From contig NZ_FOFM01000013.1 in assembly GCF_900110875.1 (NCBI RefSeq), positions 1-64,000 of the forward strand: 64,000 nucleotides of DNA. Direction: 5' to 3'. This document shows, one piece after another, positions 43,198 to 51,500 of the stretch. The notes under the pieces are model-generated. The model worked only from the letters and a program-made list of their open reading frames with translations, was not told where the DNA came from and made no database searches. Position numbers and translations under genes: made by a program. The DNA comes from Pseudovibrio axinellae (GTDB lineage: Bacteria > Pseudomonadota > Alphaproteobacteria > Rhizobiales > Stappiaceae). Position 1 is the stretch's first letter. Each line of letters begins with the position of its first letter.

Positions 43198-44351
43198 GCG
43201 AGAGCCTGGGTGTCGGTATCATCGGGTGCGGGAACATATCACAGACTTATCTGGAACTTGCCCCGCTGTTCAAATTCATCACCATGCGTGCCGTTGCAGA
43301 TATGCGCCCAAAGGCAGCGCAAACACGCGCCGAAGAATATGGTTTGCGCGCCCAAAGCGTCAACGACTTGCTTGCAGCTGATGACATAGACATTATCGTA
43401 AACCTGACAATTCCAGCCGCGCATTTTGAGGTCTCAAAACGCATTTTGGAGGCGGGCAAACATGTCTACTCTGAAAAGCCTTTTGTTTTATCAGTGCAAG
43501 AAGGGCAAGAGCTGGCACGCATTGCACAAGAAAAGGGCCTGCGCATTGGTTCTGCTCCAGATACGTTCTTTGGTGGCTCTCATCAGCTTGCGCGGCACAT
43601 CATCGACAGCGACCGCATTGGCACCGTGCACAGCGGCACATGCCATGTGATGAGCAACGGCATGGAAAGCTGGCACCCGGACCCGGATTTCTTCTTTAAA
43701 CCCGGCGGCGGGCCGGTTCTGGACCTTGGCCCCTATTACATCACCAACCTGGTGCAACTGCTTGGCCCCGTAAAACGCGTTGCGGCGCTGACGTCGATGG
43801 CAAAGGATGTAAGAACCATCACCTCTCAGCCCCGGTTTGGCGAGCAGATCACCGTGGAGACACCGACGAGTGTTCATGCGCTCTTGCAGTTTGAAAATGG
43901 CAGCACCATCACGCTTGGTGCCAGCTGGGATGTGCAGCACCATAAGCATAGCAACATGGAGCTTTATGGCACTGAAGGCACGCTGTATGTGCCCGATCCC
44001 AACTTCTTCAGTGGTGAGGTAAGTATGCATGGACCGGGCGGTGACGAGGTCGCACTTCCAATCTGGCATCACCCCCTTGGCATAGACAATCAAACCGATG
44101 GGTCAGCTCAAAGCCAAGCCAATTACAGAACAGCAGGACTGGCCGAAATGGCGCAGGCCATTTTGTCAGAGGTCCCTCAACGGTGCTCTAACGAACTGGC
44201 TTTGCATGTGGTGGATGTGATGGTGTCGATCTTGCACTCTGGCGAGACGGGCAGTTTCATTGACCTGGCAACCACCTGCACGCGCCCTGAGGCGTTAGAT
44301 GCTAAAACAGCAGCCGCGCTGATGGCCCAGCCTGAAGCGGTGAACGCTTAA
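43194..44351 (+). CDS. Gfo/Idh/MocA family oxidoreductase
   Basis: 385-aa NAD(P)-dependent sugar dehydrogenase. The Rossmann motif is GIIGCGNISQTY, the catalytic-region motif is YSEKPFVLS (EKP), and the C-terminal alpha/beta domain contains GGGPVLDLGPYYITNLVQLLG. It probably oxidises a ring hydroxyl of a sugar or glycoside, often C3. It is sandwiched between two isomerase-like genes, and its start overlaps the preceding stop (ATGA). Confidence 0.87.
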   Translation: MSESLGVGIIGCGNISQTYLELAPLFKFITMRAVADMRPKAAQTRAEEYGLRAQSVNDLLAADDIDIIVNLTIPAAHFEVSKRILEAGKHVYSEKPFVLSVQEGQELARIAQEKGLRIGSAPDTFFGGSHQLARHIIDSDRIGTVHSGTCHVMSNGMESWHPDPDFFFKPGGGPVLDLGPYYITNLVQLLGPVKRVAALTSMAKDVRTITSQPRFGEQITVETPTSVHALLQFENGSTITLGASWDVQHHKHSNMELYGTEGTLYVPDPNFFSGEVSMHGPGGDEVALPIWHHPLGIDNQTDGSAQSQANYRTAGLAEMAQAILSEVPQRCSNELALHVVDVMVSILHSGETGSFIDLATTCTRPEALDAKTAAALMAQPEAVNA

Positions 44352-44370
44352 CCCAGCAAAGGAAGAAACG

Positions 44371-45447
44371 ATGGCTCGACGCATGAAAGGTGCCGGAATT
44401 TTCCTCGCCCAGTTTGCTGGAGATACAGCCCCCTTTGACACTTTAGACAATATAACTCAGTGGGCAGGCTCACTGGGTTATGGCGGTGTGCAAGTGCCCG
44501 TTGGGGACCCTCAGTTTATCGACCTCAACAAAGCTGCCACCTCTCGCGATTACTGCGATGAAGTGCGCGGGATCTGCTCACAGAACGGGGTCGAGATTAC
44601 AGAGCTGTCCACCCATACATTGGGGCAACTGATTGCGGTTCATCCTGCCTATGACGAGTTGTTTGATGCCTTTGCTCCCGATGCGGTCAAGGGTAACCCA
44701 CAAGCGCGCCGGGCCTGGGCAAGCGAGCAGATGGTTTTGGCTGCAAAGGCAGCGCGAAACCTTGGGCTTGATGGCACGGTTTCGTTTACCGGGTCACTGG
44801 CGTTTCCTTACCTGTACCCCTGGCCACAGCGCCCAGAAGGATTGATCGACAGCGCGTTTGAGGAACTGGCCCGCCGCTGGCGACCAATCCTGGATGTGTA
44901 TGAGAACAACGGCGTTGATGTTGGCTTTGAAATACACCCCGGCGAGGATGTGTTTGACGGCGTAACCTTCGAGATGTTCCTGGAAAAGCTCAATGGTCAT
45001 GCCAGATGCATGATCAACTACGACCCCTCGCACTTTTTGCTTCAGCAACTGGACTATCTGGCATTCATCGACATCTACCATGAGCGCGTTTCCGCATTTC
45101 ATGTCAAAGATGCAGAGTTCCGCCCGTCAGGTCGTCAAGGGGTGTACTCTGGCTATCAAGGCTGGGCCGAACGCGCTGGCAGGTTCCGCTCCCTTGGCGA
45201 TGGGCAGGTGGACTTTCCGGCAATCTTTTCCAAACTGACACAATACGGCTATGAGGGCTGGGCGGTGCTGGAATGGGAGTGTGCGCTAAAATCTCCAGAA
45301 CAAGGGGCTGCCGAGGGGGCTGATTTCATCAAGACCCATATGATACAGCCCACAGACCGGGCATTTGACGACTTTGCAGGCACACAGCGCGACGATGCCA
45401 TGGTGCGCCGCACATTAGGGCTGCAAGCAGAAAAGCTCCCCACCTAA
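44371..45447 (+). CDS. sugar phosphate isomerase/epimerase (second xylose-isomerase-like protein)
   Basis: 358-aa TIM-barrel enzyme, about 100 residues longer than the first because of an insert after the second strand and an extended C-terminus. Metal-site residues are in FEIHPGEDVF, INYDPSHFL, FHVKDAEF and LEWECALK. Long members of this family regularly accompany Gfo/Idh/MocA enzymes. It begins 19 bp after the oxidoreductase with AAGGAAG as ribosome-binding site and ends the operon before a strong hairpin. Confidence 0.82.
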   Translation: MARRMKGAGIFLAQFAGDTAPFDTLDNITQWAGSLGYGGVQVPVGDPQFIDLNKAATSRDYCDEVRGICSQNGVEITELSTHTLGQLIAVHPAYDELFDAFAPDAVKGNPQARRAWASEQMVLAAKAARNLGLDGTVSFTGSLAFPYLYPWPQRPEGLIDSAFEELARRWRPILDVYENNGVDVGFEIHPGEDVFDGVTFEMFLEKLNGHARCMINYDPSHFLLQQLDYLAFIDIYHERVSAFHVKDAEFRPSGRQGVYSGYQGWAERAGRFRSLGDGQVDFPAIFSKLTQYGYEGWAVLEWECALKSPEQGAAEGADFIKTHMIQPTDRAFDDFAGTQRDDAMVRRTLGLQAEKLPT

Positions 45448-45460
45448 ACAGCCGGTGCAA

Positions 45461-45485
45461 GCCCCGCTTAGCGGGGCGCTTTATA
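45461..45485. terminator. bidirectional terminator
   Basis: GCCCCGC (45461-45467), loop TTA, GCGGGGC (45471-45477), then GCTTTATAA. It lies between the converging isomerase and aminotransferase genes and can serve both. Confidence 0.7.
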
Positions 45486-46644
45486 ACGACCAACTGACCC
45501 GAATGCGCTCACGAACATCACGCAGACGAGCGATTGTTTCATTGGCATAAACAAGACGCAGATATCGCCCGGCGATTGCATTGCTGCCCCACCCTGTTGT
45601 TGCAGTCGCGGCTATGCCTCCCTTTGTGAGCAACAGCTGTGAAGCGTCCTCCGGTTCCAGATCAAGTGTTTTACAATCTAAAAGCAGCGACCACCCTCCT
45701 TGCGGACAAACCACTGGTAAGTCCTTAAGTTCCTGACATAGGAGATCCCGTCGTTGCTGCCATTCCTGCACGGCGGCCTCAACACCGTCATCTTTGGCAG
45801 TCAGTGCGGCGGCTGCACCCGGCATAGCAATACCCACCTGGCAAACCACGTTGGAGACACTGACCAAGGCCACATCCTTCATGATCGCCTCAGGTCCAAC
45901 AACCCAGCCGACCCGCCAGCCAATCATGCGGTATTCTTTGGAAACACAGCCAATGGTGATCGTGCGCTCTGCCATTCCTTCAAAGCGTGCCGGATGGATG
46001 ACCTCAAGGCCATCAAACAAAATGCGCTCCATCGCTGCATCATGAACAAGCCAGGCATTTGTTTTGCGCACACTCTGGCAAACCACCTGCCACTCATCCT
46101 CGTTCATTGTAAACCCAGTGGGCATGGAGGGGCTCATGCTCAAAACCACCTTGGTCTTTGGCGAAAGAGCAGCGTGGAACTGGTCGGCATCCAAACGCCA
46201 CTGACCATTTTCAATTTTGAGGGGCGCAAATTTCGGTATGCCCCCCGCCAGACGGATGCGATTGACAAGACCAATGTAGACCGGGTCGGTCACGACAACT
46301 TCGTCCCCGGGTTCAAGTAATGCCAGCAAAACATTCAACACGCCGCTTAAACCACCCGCGCTGATTACACACTGGTCTTGCCAACGGTAGGGAACCCCCG
46401 TGGTGTCCTGCATGCGTTGGCACACAGCCTCTCGAAGTCCTTCATGCCCCAAAAACGGGAGGTAACTATTGGCCTGGTCACACGTCACAGCACTCAGTGT
46501 TGCCATTCGCGCCTCGTGCGGCGGGGGAATGTCTGTATCAAGGTTTTCGAGCCGTAAAACCTCCCCGCTTTTCAACTTATCAGCCGCATTGCTTATACGG
46601 TCTACTCCAATTCCCTCGATGTATTTTAAGCGCGAAACCGACAT
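45481..46644 (-). CDS. class I/II PLP-dependent aminotransferase
   Basis: 387-aa fold-type I aminotransferase. Recognisable segments are YLPFLGHEGLREAV, VISAGGLSGVLNVLLAL, DPVYIGLVNR, and the PLP-lysine region TIGCVSKEYRMIGWRVGW (Lys in SKEYRM). The start at 46644 is chosen because GGGAGG lies directly upstream; the longer frame to 46725 would start in the GntR operator region. It is divergent from a GntR-family regulator that probably controls it. The amino donor is unknown. Confidence 0.83.
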   Translation of the reverse strand: MSVSRLKYIEGIGVDRISNAADKLKSGEVLRLENLDTDIPPPHEARMATLSAVTCDQANSYLPFLGHEGLREAVCQRMQDTTGVPYRWQDQCVISAGGLSGVLNVLLALLEPGDEVVVTDPVYIGLVNRIRLAGGIPKFAPLKIENGQWRLDADQFHAALSPKTKVVLSMSPSMPTGFTMNEDEWQVVCQSVRKTNAWLVHDAAMERILFDGLEVIHPARFEGMAERTITIGCVSKEYRMIGWRVGWVVGPEAIMKDVALVSVSNVVCQVGIAMPGAAAALTAKDDGVEAAVQEWQQRRDLLCQELKDLPVVCPQGGWSLLLDCKTLDLEPEDASQLLLTKGGIAATATTGWGSNAIAGRYLRLVYANETIARLRDVRERIRVSWSL

Positions 46645-46665
46645 TCTTTGACCTCCCAACTCAAG

Positions 46666-46693
46666 TTGGATACAATAGCTATAATTGGATACA
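46666..46693. promoter_or_regulatory. candidate GntR operator, direct repeat
   Basis: TTGGATACA occurs twice, at 46666-46674 and 46685-46693, 19 bp apart (about two helical turns), between the divergent aminotransferase and GntR genes. Each copy is a degenerate dyad (TTG...CAA), as seen for FadR-subfamily regulators. Confidence 0.55.
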
Positions 46694-46754
46694 TAAATTG
46701 AATGCTCGTCAACCCAGTACGACAAAGGGGCGTTTGGCGCGGGAAGGGTTCGTC

Positions 46755-47399
46755 ATGAACAAGGGCGGCGTGCGTAAACGTACCGGCGATCAATCCCGGT
46801 TCATTGCGCAGGATCTGAGGGAAAAGATTATTCAGGCACAGTTGCTGCCAGAGGCAGTCTTGCGGCAGGAAACACTGGCAGCCGATTACGGTGTCAGCCG
46901 CATGCCCGTGCGCGAGGCTTTGCAGATCCTTCAAAAAGAGGGATGGGTCGACATTGTTCCCAACGCCGGCACGGTCATCACGGCCCTCAATATTGCAGAA
47001 CTCACCGAGGTTTACGAAATGCGCGCAGCGCTTGAGGTTCTGGCTCTAAGTAAAGCCCTGCCAGAAATCAGCAACAGCCAACTGGAGGCTGCAAAAGCCA
47101 TTCTCGAGCAAGCACAACAGGCACCGCGTAGTGCCTTTGGTGAGCTTAACCATGCCTTTCACAACGCCCTTTACGCACCATGTAAGCGCCCGCGTCTCTT
47201 GGCGCAGATCGGTGCACTGGCGACCATCTCACAGCGCTACTTGCACACGGCCGCAATTCAGCTGGATTATGAGCAGCAATCACATCACGAGCACCAACGC
47301 CTGCTTGAGTTATGCTTTGACCGCGATATCCAAGCGGCCACACTGTGTTTGCGTCAACATATAGAAACTGCTGGTAAAGCTTTGGCAGCGCAGCTCTAA
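46755..47399 (+). CDS. GntR-family (FadR subfamily) transcriptional regulator
   Basis: 214 aa from the ATG at 46755, which follows GGGAAGGG. The winged helix-turn-helix covers about residues 10-70 (LAADYGVSRMPVREALQILQKEGW), then the FCD helical ligand domain (ELTEVYEMRAALEVLAL and the later metal-binding histidines). An in-frame ATG at 46497 adds 86 residues antisense to the aminotransferase and is rejected. The probable target is the divergent aminotransferase. Confidence 0.85.
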   Translation: MNKGGVRKRTGDQSRFIAQDLREKIIQAQLLPEAVLRQETLAADYGVSRMPVREALQILQKEGWVDIVPNAGTVITALNIAELTEVYEMRAALEVLALSKALPEISNSQLEAAKAILEQAQQAPRSAFGELNHAFHNALYAPCKRPRLLAQIGALATISQRYLHTAAIQLDYEQQSHHEHQRLLELCFDRDIQAATLCLRQHIETAGKALAAQL

Positions 47400-47429
47400 A
47401 AGCCAAGCAGGTGCTTCAAAGCGGTCGCT

Positions 47430-47816
47430 CTATGGCCAATAAAGGGTTGAGGTTACCCAGAAAAACAGCAGGCCGGCACCGCAAAATGCAAAGGCGATTA
47501 CTTGGCGCGCGCGTGCGCTTGGTGCAGGACCTTCCAGCGTGCGGGTCGGAGCGATGATGAGAAAGACCCCTTTAAGGGTCGCCATGGCTCCCAAAACGGT
47601 GACCGCGCCCGAAGCAAAGCTGGCAAACGAGCCTACATTTGTGAGAACAATCAGTCCCACCAGCAAATGGCATGCGCCAGACAGGTTGACCAGTACCGGG
47701 TCGCTGCCTTTTTGAGACCCCATCATCCGCGTGTAAAATTTCGGGTCCAGAAAGAAACCAAGGCCCGTAACCGACAGATATATTCCGGAAATAAGTGCAA
47801 TCTTAAAAAGCATCAT
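47430..47816 (-). CDS. small integral membrane protein, unknown function
   Basis: 128-aa protein with four hydrophobic segments and a short loop (DPKFYTRMMGSQKGSDP) between the first two. Its topology resembles DUF4345/DoxX-like membrane proteins, but I cannot assign a family. The start at 47816 has AAAGGAAAG upstream. It has no operon partner. Confidence 0.6.
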   Translation of the reverse strand: MMLFKIALISGIYLSVTGLGFFLDPKFYTRMMGSQKGSDPVLVNLSGACHLLVGLIVLTNVGSFASFASGAVTVLGAMATLKGVFLIIAPTRTLEGPAPSARARQVIAFAFCGAGLLFFWVTSTLYWP

Positions 47817-47861
47817 CTTTCCTTTAGTGACCTGGAAATGGCTACTCAAAACTCGCAGTTA

Positions 47862-47983
47862 GGGCGTTCGCAACACTGAGTTTTTGAAGTTAACATGCCC
47901 TCTCCAGCGGAACAAGAAGTCCCCAAGATGCGGGGCTTGAGGTGCTGTGTGAGCGTGCAGCACCTTTGTTTGTAACGCCGCCC
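47862..47983 (+). ncRNA. candidate structured RNA or orphan terminator
   Basis: GGGCGTTCGCAACA (47862-47875) can pair with TGTTTGTAACGCCGCCC (47967-47983) with small bulges. They enclose a CCCC/GGGG hairpin (about 47921-47934) and a perfect stem AGGTGCTG/CAGCACCT (47940-47947/47958-47965) followed by TTGTTTG. No rightward gene ends here, so the structure is not the terminator of a known gene. It could be a small RNA; I recognise no family. Confidence 0.3.
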
Positions 47984-48075
47984 GCTGTTTTGAAATGCCT
48001 CGTCACATACACCTGAGTCTATCCTTGCTGTTAGAAATAGGGCAGGATTAGGCATATGGACGGGGGGATAATGCA

Positions 48076-48408
48076 ATGAGTGATAAAAGAAACACCAGTA
48101 ACCTACAATTTGGCAGCTTCGGGGAGTTCTATCCATTTTATCTGGCGGAACATCAAAACGTCATCAGCCGACGGCTGCATTTCATAGGGACGGGACTCGT
48201 TCTTGCCCTCATCATCTACATTGCAATTTCAGCAGCGTGGCTGGCTTTACTCGCGGTGCCAGTGCTTGGCTACGGTTTTGCCTGGATCGGGCATTTCTTT
48301 TTTGAAAAGAACAAGCCCGCTAGCTTCAAATTCCCACTCTACAGCCTTCTCGGCGACTTCATGATGTTCTTCGACATCCTCCGCGGCCGCCTTTCCATCC
48401 TGAAATAG
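48076..48408 (+). CDS. DUF962 / Mpo1-like membrane protein
   Basis: 110-aa protein. Conserved features are FYLAEHQN, a His/Arg motif SRRLHFIGTG, two hydrophobic segments, and WIGHFFFEKNKPASFKFP near residue 70. This is the pattern of the DUF962/Mpo1 family, whose yeast member is an Fe-dependent 2-hydroxy-fatty-acid dioxygenase. Histidines at about 25, 35 and 73 are plausible iron ligands. A bacterial function is inferred only from the family. Confidence 0.8.
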   Translation: MSDKRNTSNLQFGSFGEFYPFYLAEHQNVISRRLHFIGTGLVLALIIYIAISAAWLALLAVPVLGYGFAWIGHFFFEKNKPASFKFPLYSLLGDFMMFFDILRGRLSILK

Positions 48409-48440
48409 CTTGAGCCCTTTCACCTTTGATGGGTTCAAGC
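48408..48440 (+). terminator. terminator-like hairpin after the DUF962 gene
   Basis: GCTTGAGCCC (48408-48417) pairs with GGGTTCAAGC (48431-48440) with one G-T pair and starts on the last base of the stop codon. No T-tract follows. Confidence 0.45.
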
Positions 48441-48528
48441 GCTACCAGAGCGTGATACCGCATCGGTAAAGCTCTCATTAACCACGTATTTTCGCGAAAT
48501 TCACGCAGACTGTAACAACCCGTCTTCC

Positions 48529-48560
48529 CTCACAGACTTGAAACAAACTCAAGATGTGAG
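48529..48560. promoter_or_regulatory. 32-bp imperfect dyad upstream of the giant operon
   Basis: CTCACA...TTGA (48529-48541) and TCAA...TGTGAG (48549-48560) are inverted copies with short mismatched gaps and a central ACAAAC. The dyad ends 10 bp before the GTG start at 48571 and overlaps the ribosome-binding region (GAGGACAGGG). It may be an operator or an mRNA hairpin that limits translation. Confidence 0.5.
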
Positions 48561-48570
48561 GACAGGGACC

Positions 48571-51500
48571 GTGAGCATAATAATAAATCGACAAGATCTG
48601 GACGCTGCCACCCTGGAGCTGGCCGTCCTGGCCGGTTTACTTATACCAAAGAACGCAAATTCAGAGGACTATACGCTCACTGAAGACTGGTTTTCTGATC
48701 CTGTTTCCCATCTGGCACAAGGGTTAAAAAGCTCAGGAACTAACCTTCCTGCCTTGATAAAAGAGCTTATTGGCTCGCGCAGTGGTTCAACGCTCAATAT
48801 CCCCTCCTCTTCAGCTGGTAGTCTTGGAACATGGTACCCCTTGTTGGAGGAGGATGACGCAGAGGCTTTGTCCGCAGGTTCCGGTCCCTATCTTATTTCA
48901 CGAGCCTCTCAGGGGGGCGGCCAAACCTATGGCCTTGGATTCCAGATTGTTCAAAACATCAGCGAGGACCTTCAGGCACGCCTATGGGGAATTCTACCGA
49001 TTCTTCTGGTCGACGGTACACCTCAAGTTGCGCTGAGTGACCCGAACGAAAGCCTGCTGCTTGGGGTGGAACTTGTCAGCGCAACAGGCCCTCTCGTCAA
49101 CATCGCCGGTTTTTCCCTAGATGGCGTTCGTATGAGTGTTGCAATGGCCCCCGCACAAACAACCGGGTCTCCCGTCGACGTTAGCCTCGAAATTGTAAAA
49201 CTTAAAACGCCGGGCGAGGAGCAAGCCAGTGATGTCAATTTGTCCGACCTGCAAGCTGCTTCCAATGAAGAGGTTATGGGGGCCGTCAGAGGATTGCTTG
49301 TGGCAGCCCTTGCCCAAATTGTGCCCGCAGATTCTCCAGAGATTTCGCTTCTTTTTCCGGCCATTGGCTTTGGCGGCAGCGTTGCAGGAAATGGTGATGT
49401 TCCGGCGATTGACTGGCTATCCTTGTTGGAAAATAGCGATGATCTGGCAAAGCCATTTATCGACTGGTTGCAGATAATCGCAAGTGACACTTCTGTGCTA
49501 AAAGCGTGGGGCGCAGCGCTTTCTGGTTTGGCCACTGGTGCGATTCCAAACGTACAAGGCGAAGGAACCGAAGTAGCGCCGTACCAATTCCTGCTTAAAA
49601 CCATCGGCACCGCTGGCACTTTGTATCTAACCCTTGAAACTGCCACAGACAGCGATGGGACAACACATCTACTGCCTGGCCTCTCTTTTCAAGCCGATGC
49701 AGTTGTACTGGGGTCCTCCTCCGCTCAGTTGGTCCCTTCAGCCTCATTGACGTTTGTTGATCTGGGTTTCAGCGACGGCGCTTTAGCCATAGCTCCCGCG
49801 CCACTGATTGCGCAGCTCACACTTGAAAATAAGGTGCAAGGCTCACCGCTTGTCAGCGCCATGTACGAGGAAAAGGTGTTCTCGATTGGGTCGCTTGACC
49901 TTGGCCTGGAGCTCACGCCCTCTGGTGACACGGTGAATTTACTGCCGAAGTTTGAGTTTGTTGCAGTTGAAATCGCAGGCTCTTCTCATGCATCGCTCAA
50001 CTTGTTGCAGCCAGAGAAAGTTGCAAGTGTGGTCGCGGGCGATCTGGCCTCCGTTATTAGTCAAAAACTTCAAAGTCTGCTTGGAACGCAAACTGGGTCA
50101 CCTGGTTTTGCGCTGTCCGTCTTACTTGGCCTTGCTGCACCGACAACCAGCGGCTTTACGCAGGCTCTGACACCGCCTTTGAGCCCGAGTGCGTTTGCAA
50201 GCAACATTACGGACCCTCTGGGAGCGCTGCAAAGCTGGTATTACGCTGTGCTGAGCGCTGACGAGCCTGTTGCAGGTGCTTTGCCCGCCCAATGGATTGC
50301 ACAAATGGTTGCAACGCTTATGGTCAGCGGTTCGTCAACCGTTGCATCATCTTCGGCAGCTGGAACACCAGACGATCCGTGGTTATTTCCGCTTTTGGGG
50401 TCGCAGGCAAAAGTTTACCTGAAAGCCTACAGACAAAATGAAGACCTGATACTTGGGTTGCAGGTCGGTGTAGACTTTCAGTTGACCAAGGATACGGCAC
50501 TTGATCTCTCACTGGGTGCAGACCTGCTCACACTTGAAACATCCAGCACCTCAGCACAACTTACCGGCGCACGTACGTTCAGCGCGCTTGATCTTAAAAT
50601 TGCCCTCCCTGATGGGGTCAGTACCGGCACTTCTACGGGCACCTCATTGAGCATTGACAGCGCAGCTGCGCAAGTCGGCTGGTCATCGCAGGACAGTTTT
50701 TCATGGCAAATCAGCGTTGCTAAATCGGAGCTGAAGGACGGTAACACGGTTGTTGCAACAGGCAGCGACCTGATCTTTGCCAAAGGCGAATCGTGGGCCG
50801 ACAAGCTTTCCGGTGCGGGTACCGATACCTTTGCCCCATTGCTGCTGGGCATTACAGGTCTTGCGCTCTTGCGATCAGGCACGAGGGCTGGCGTGTTGCT
50901 GGATGGCTGGTTTGGTTTACTGGGCGGCGATATCTCTAAAAATTTACCTCAGGGAATTTCATGGCCAGATGATATGCCCCGCCTTGGGTCTGATGTTTTG
51001 ACTACTCCTTTGGAGGCAATCAACACCCAGTTCAACAGTCTCTTTTCCCACAGCTTGCAGGCGCAGGCAGCGCTTTCATTACTTGGTTGGGCACTAGGAA
51101 GCGACAGCATTGCACCAGTCATTTCAGCTCCTAGCAATGGAGGCCCCTACCTTGTTCCTCTGCCAACCTCAACTGGAATAGAGCTGGCCATCTGGGATAA
51201 GGAGCAGGCTGGTGATGGTGTTGTAATCGGGCTCAACCGCGCGTTTTCGCCTGACTTGGCTGGCGACGTAGACATCTCGGTAAATGTCTCTGCTGAACTG
51301 TTTTCCAGCGCCACATCCAGTGAAGAACACACGCCCTCTGTCACGATTGTGACTGATCTGACCGGCAAAAGTGGCGAGCTGGTGAAGGACACTTTGCGTT
51401 CTGCTGAAGTCGGGCTCACACTCCTGCTGACATCCGATGGTCCGGCTATGGCTCCGATCCTTTCGGTGACCCCCACCAACAGCAGCACGCAAATCAAAAT

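Noticed and set aside
46497-46754. N-terminal 86-residue extension of the GntR regulator
   Set aside because: It runs antisense through the aminotransferase gene; the ATG at 46755 with GGGAAGGG upstream gives a normal GntR start.
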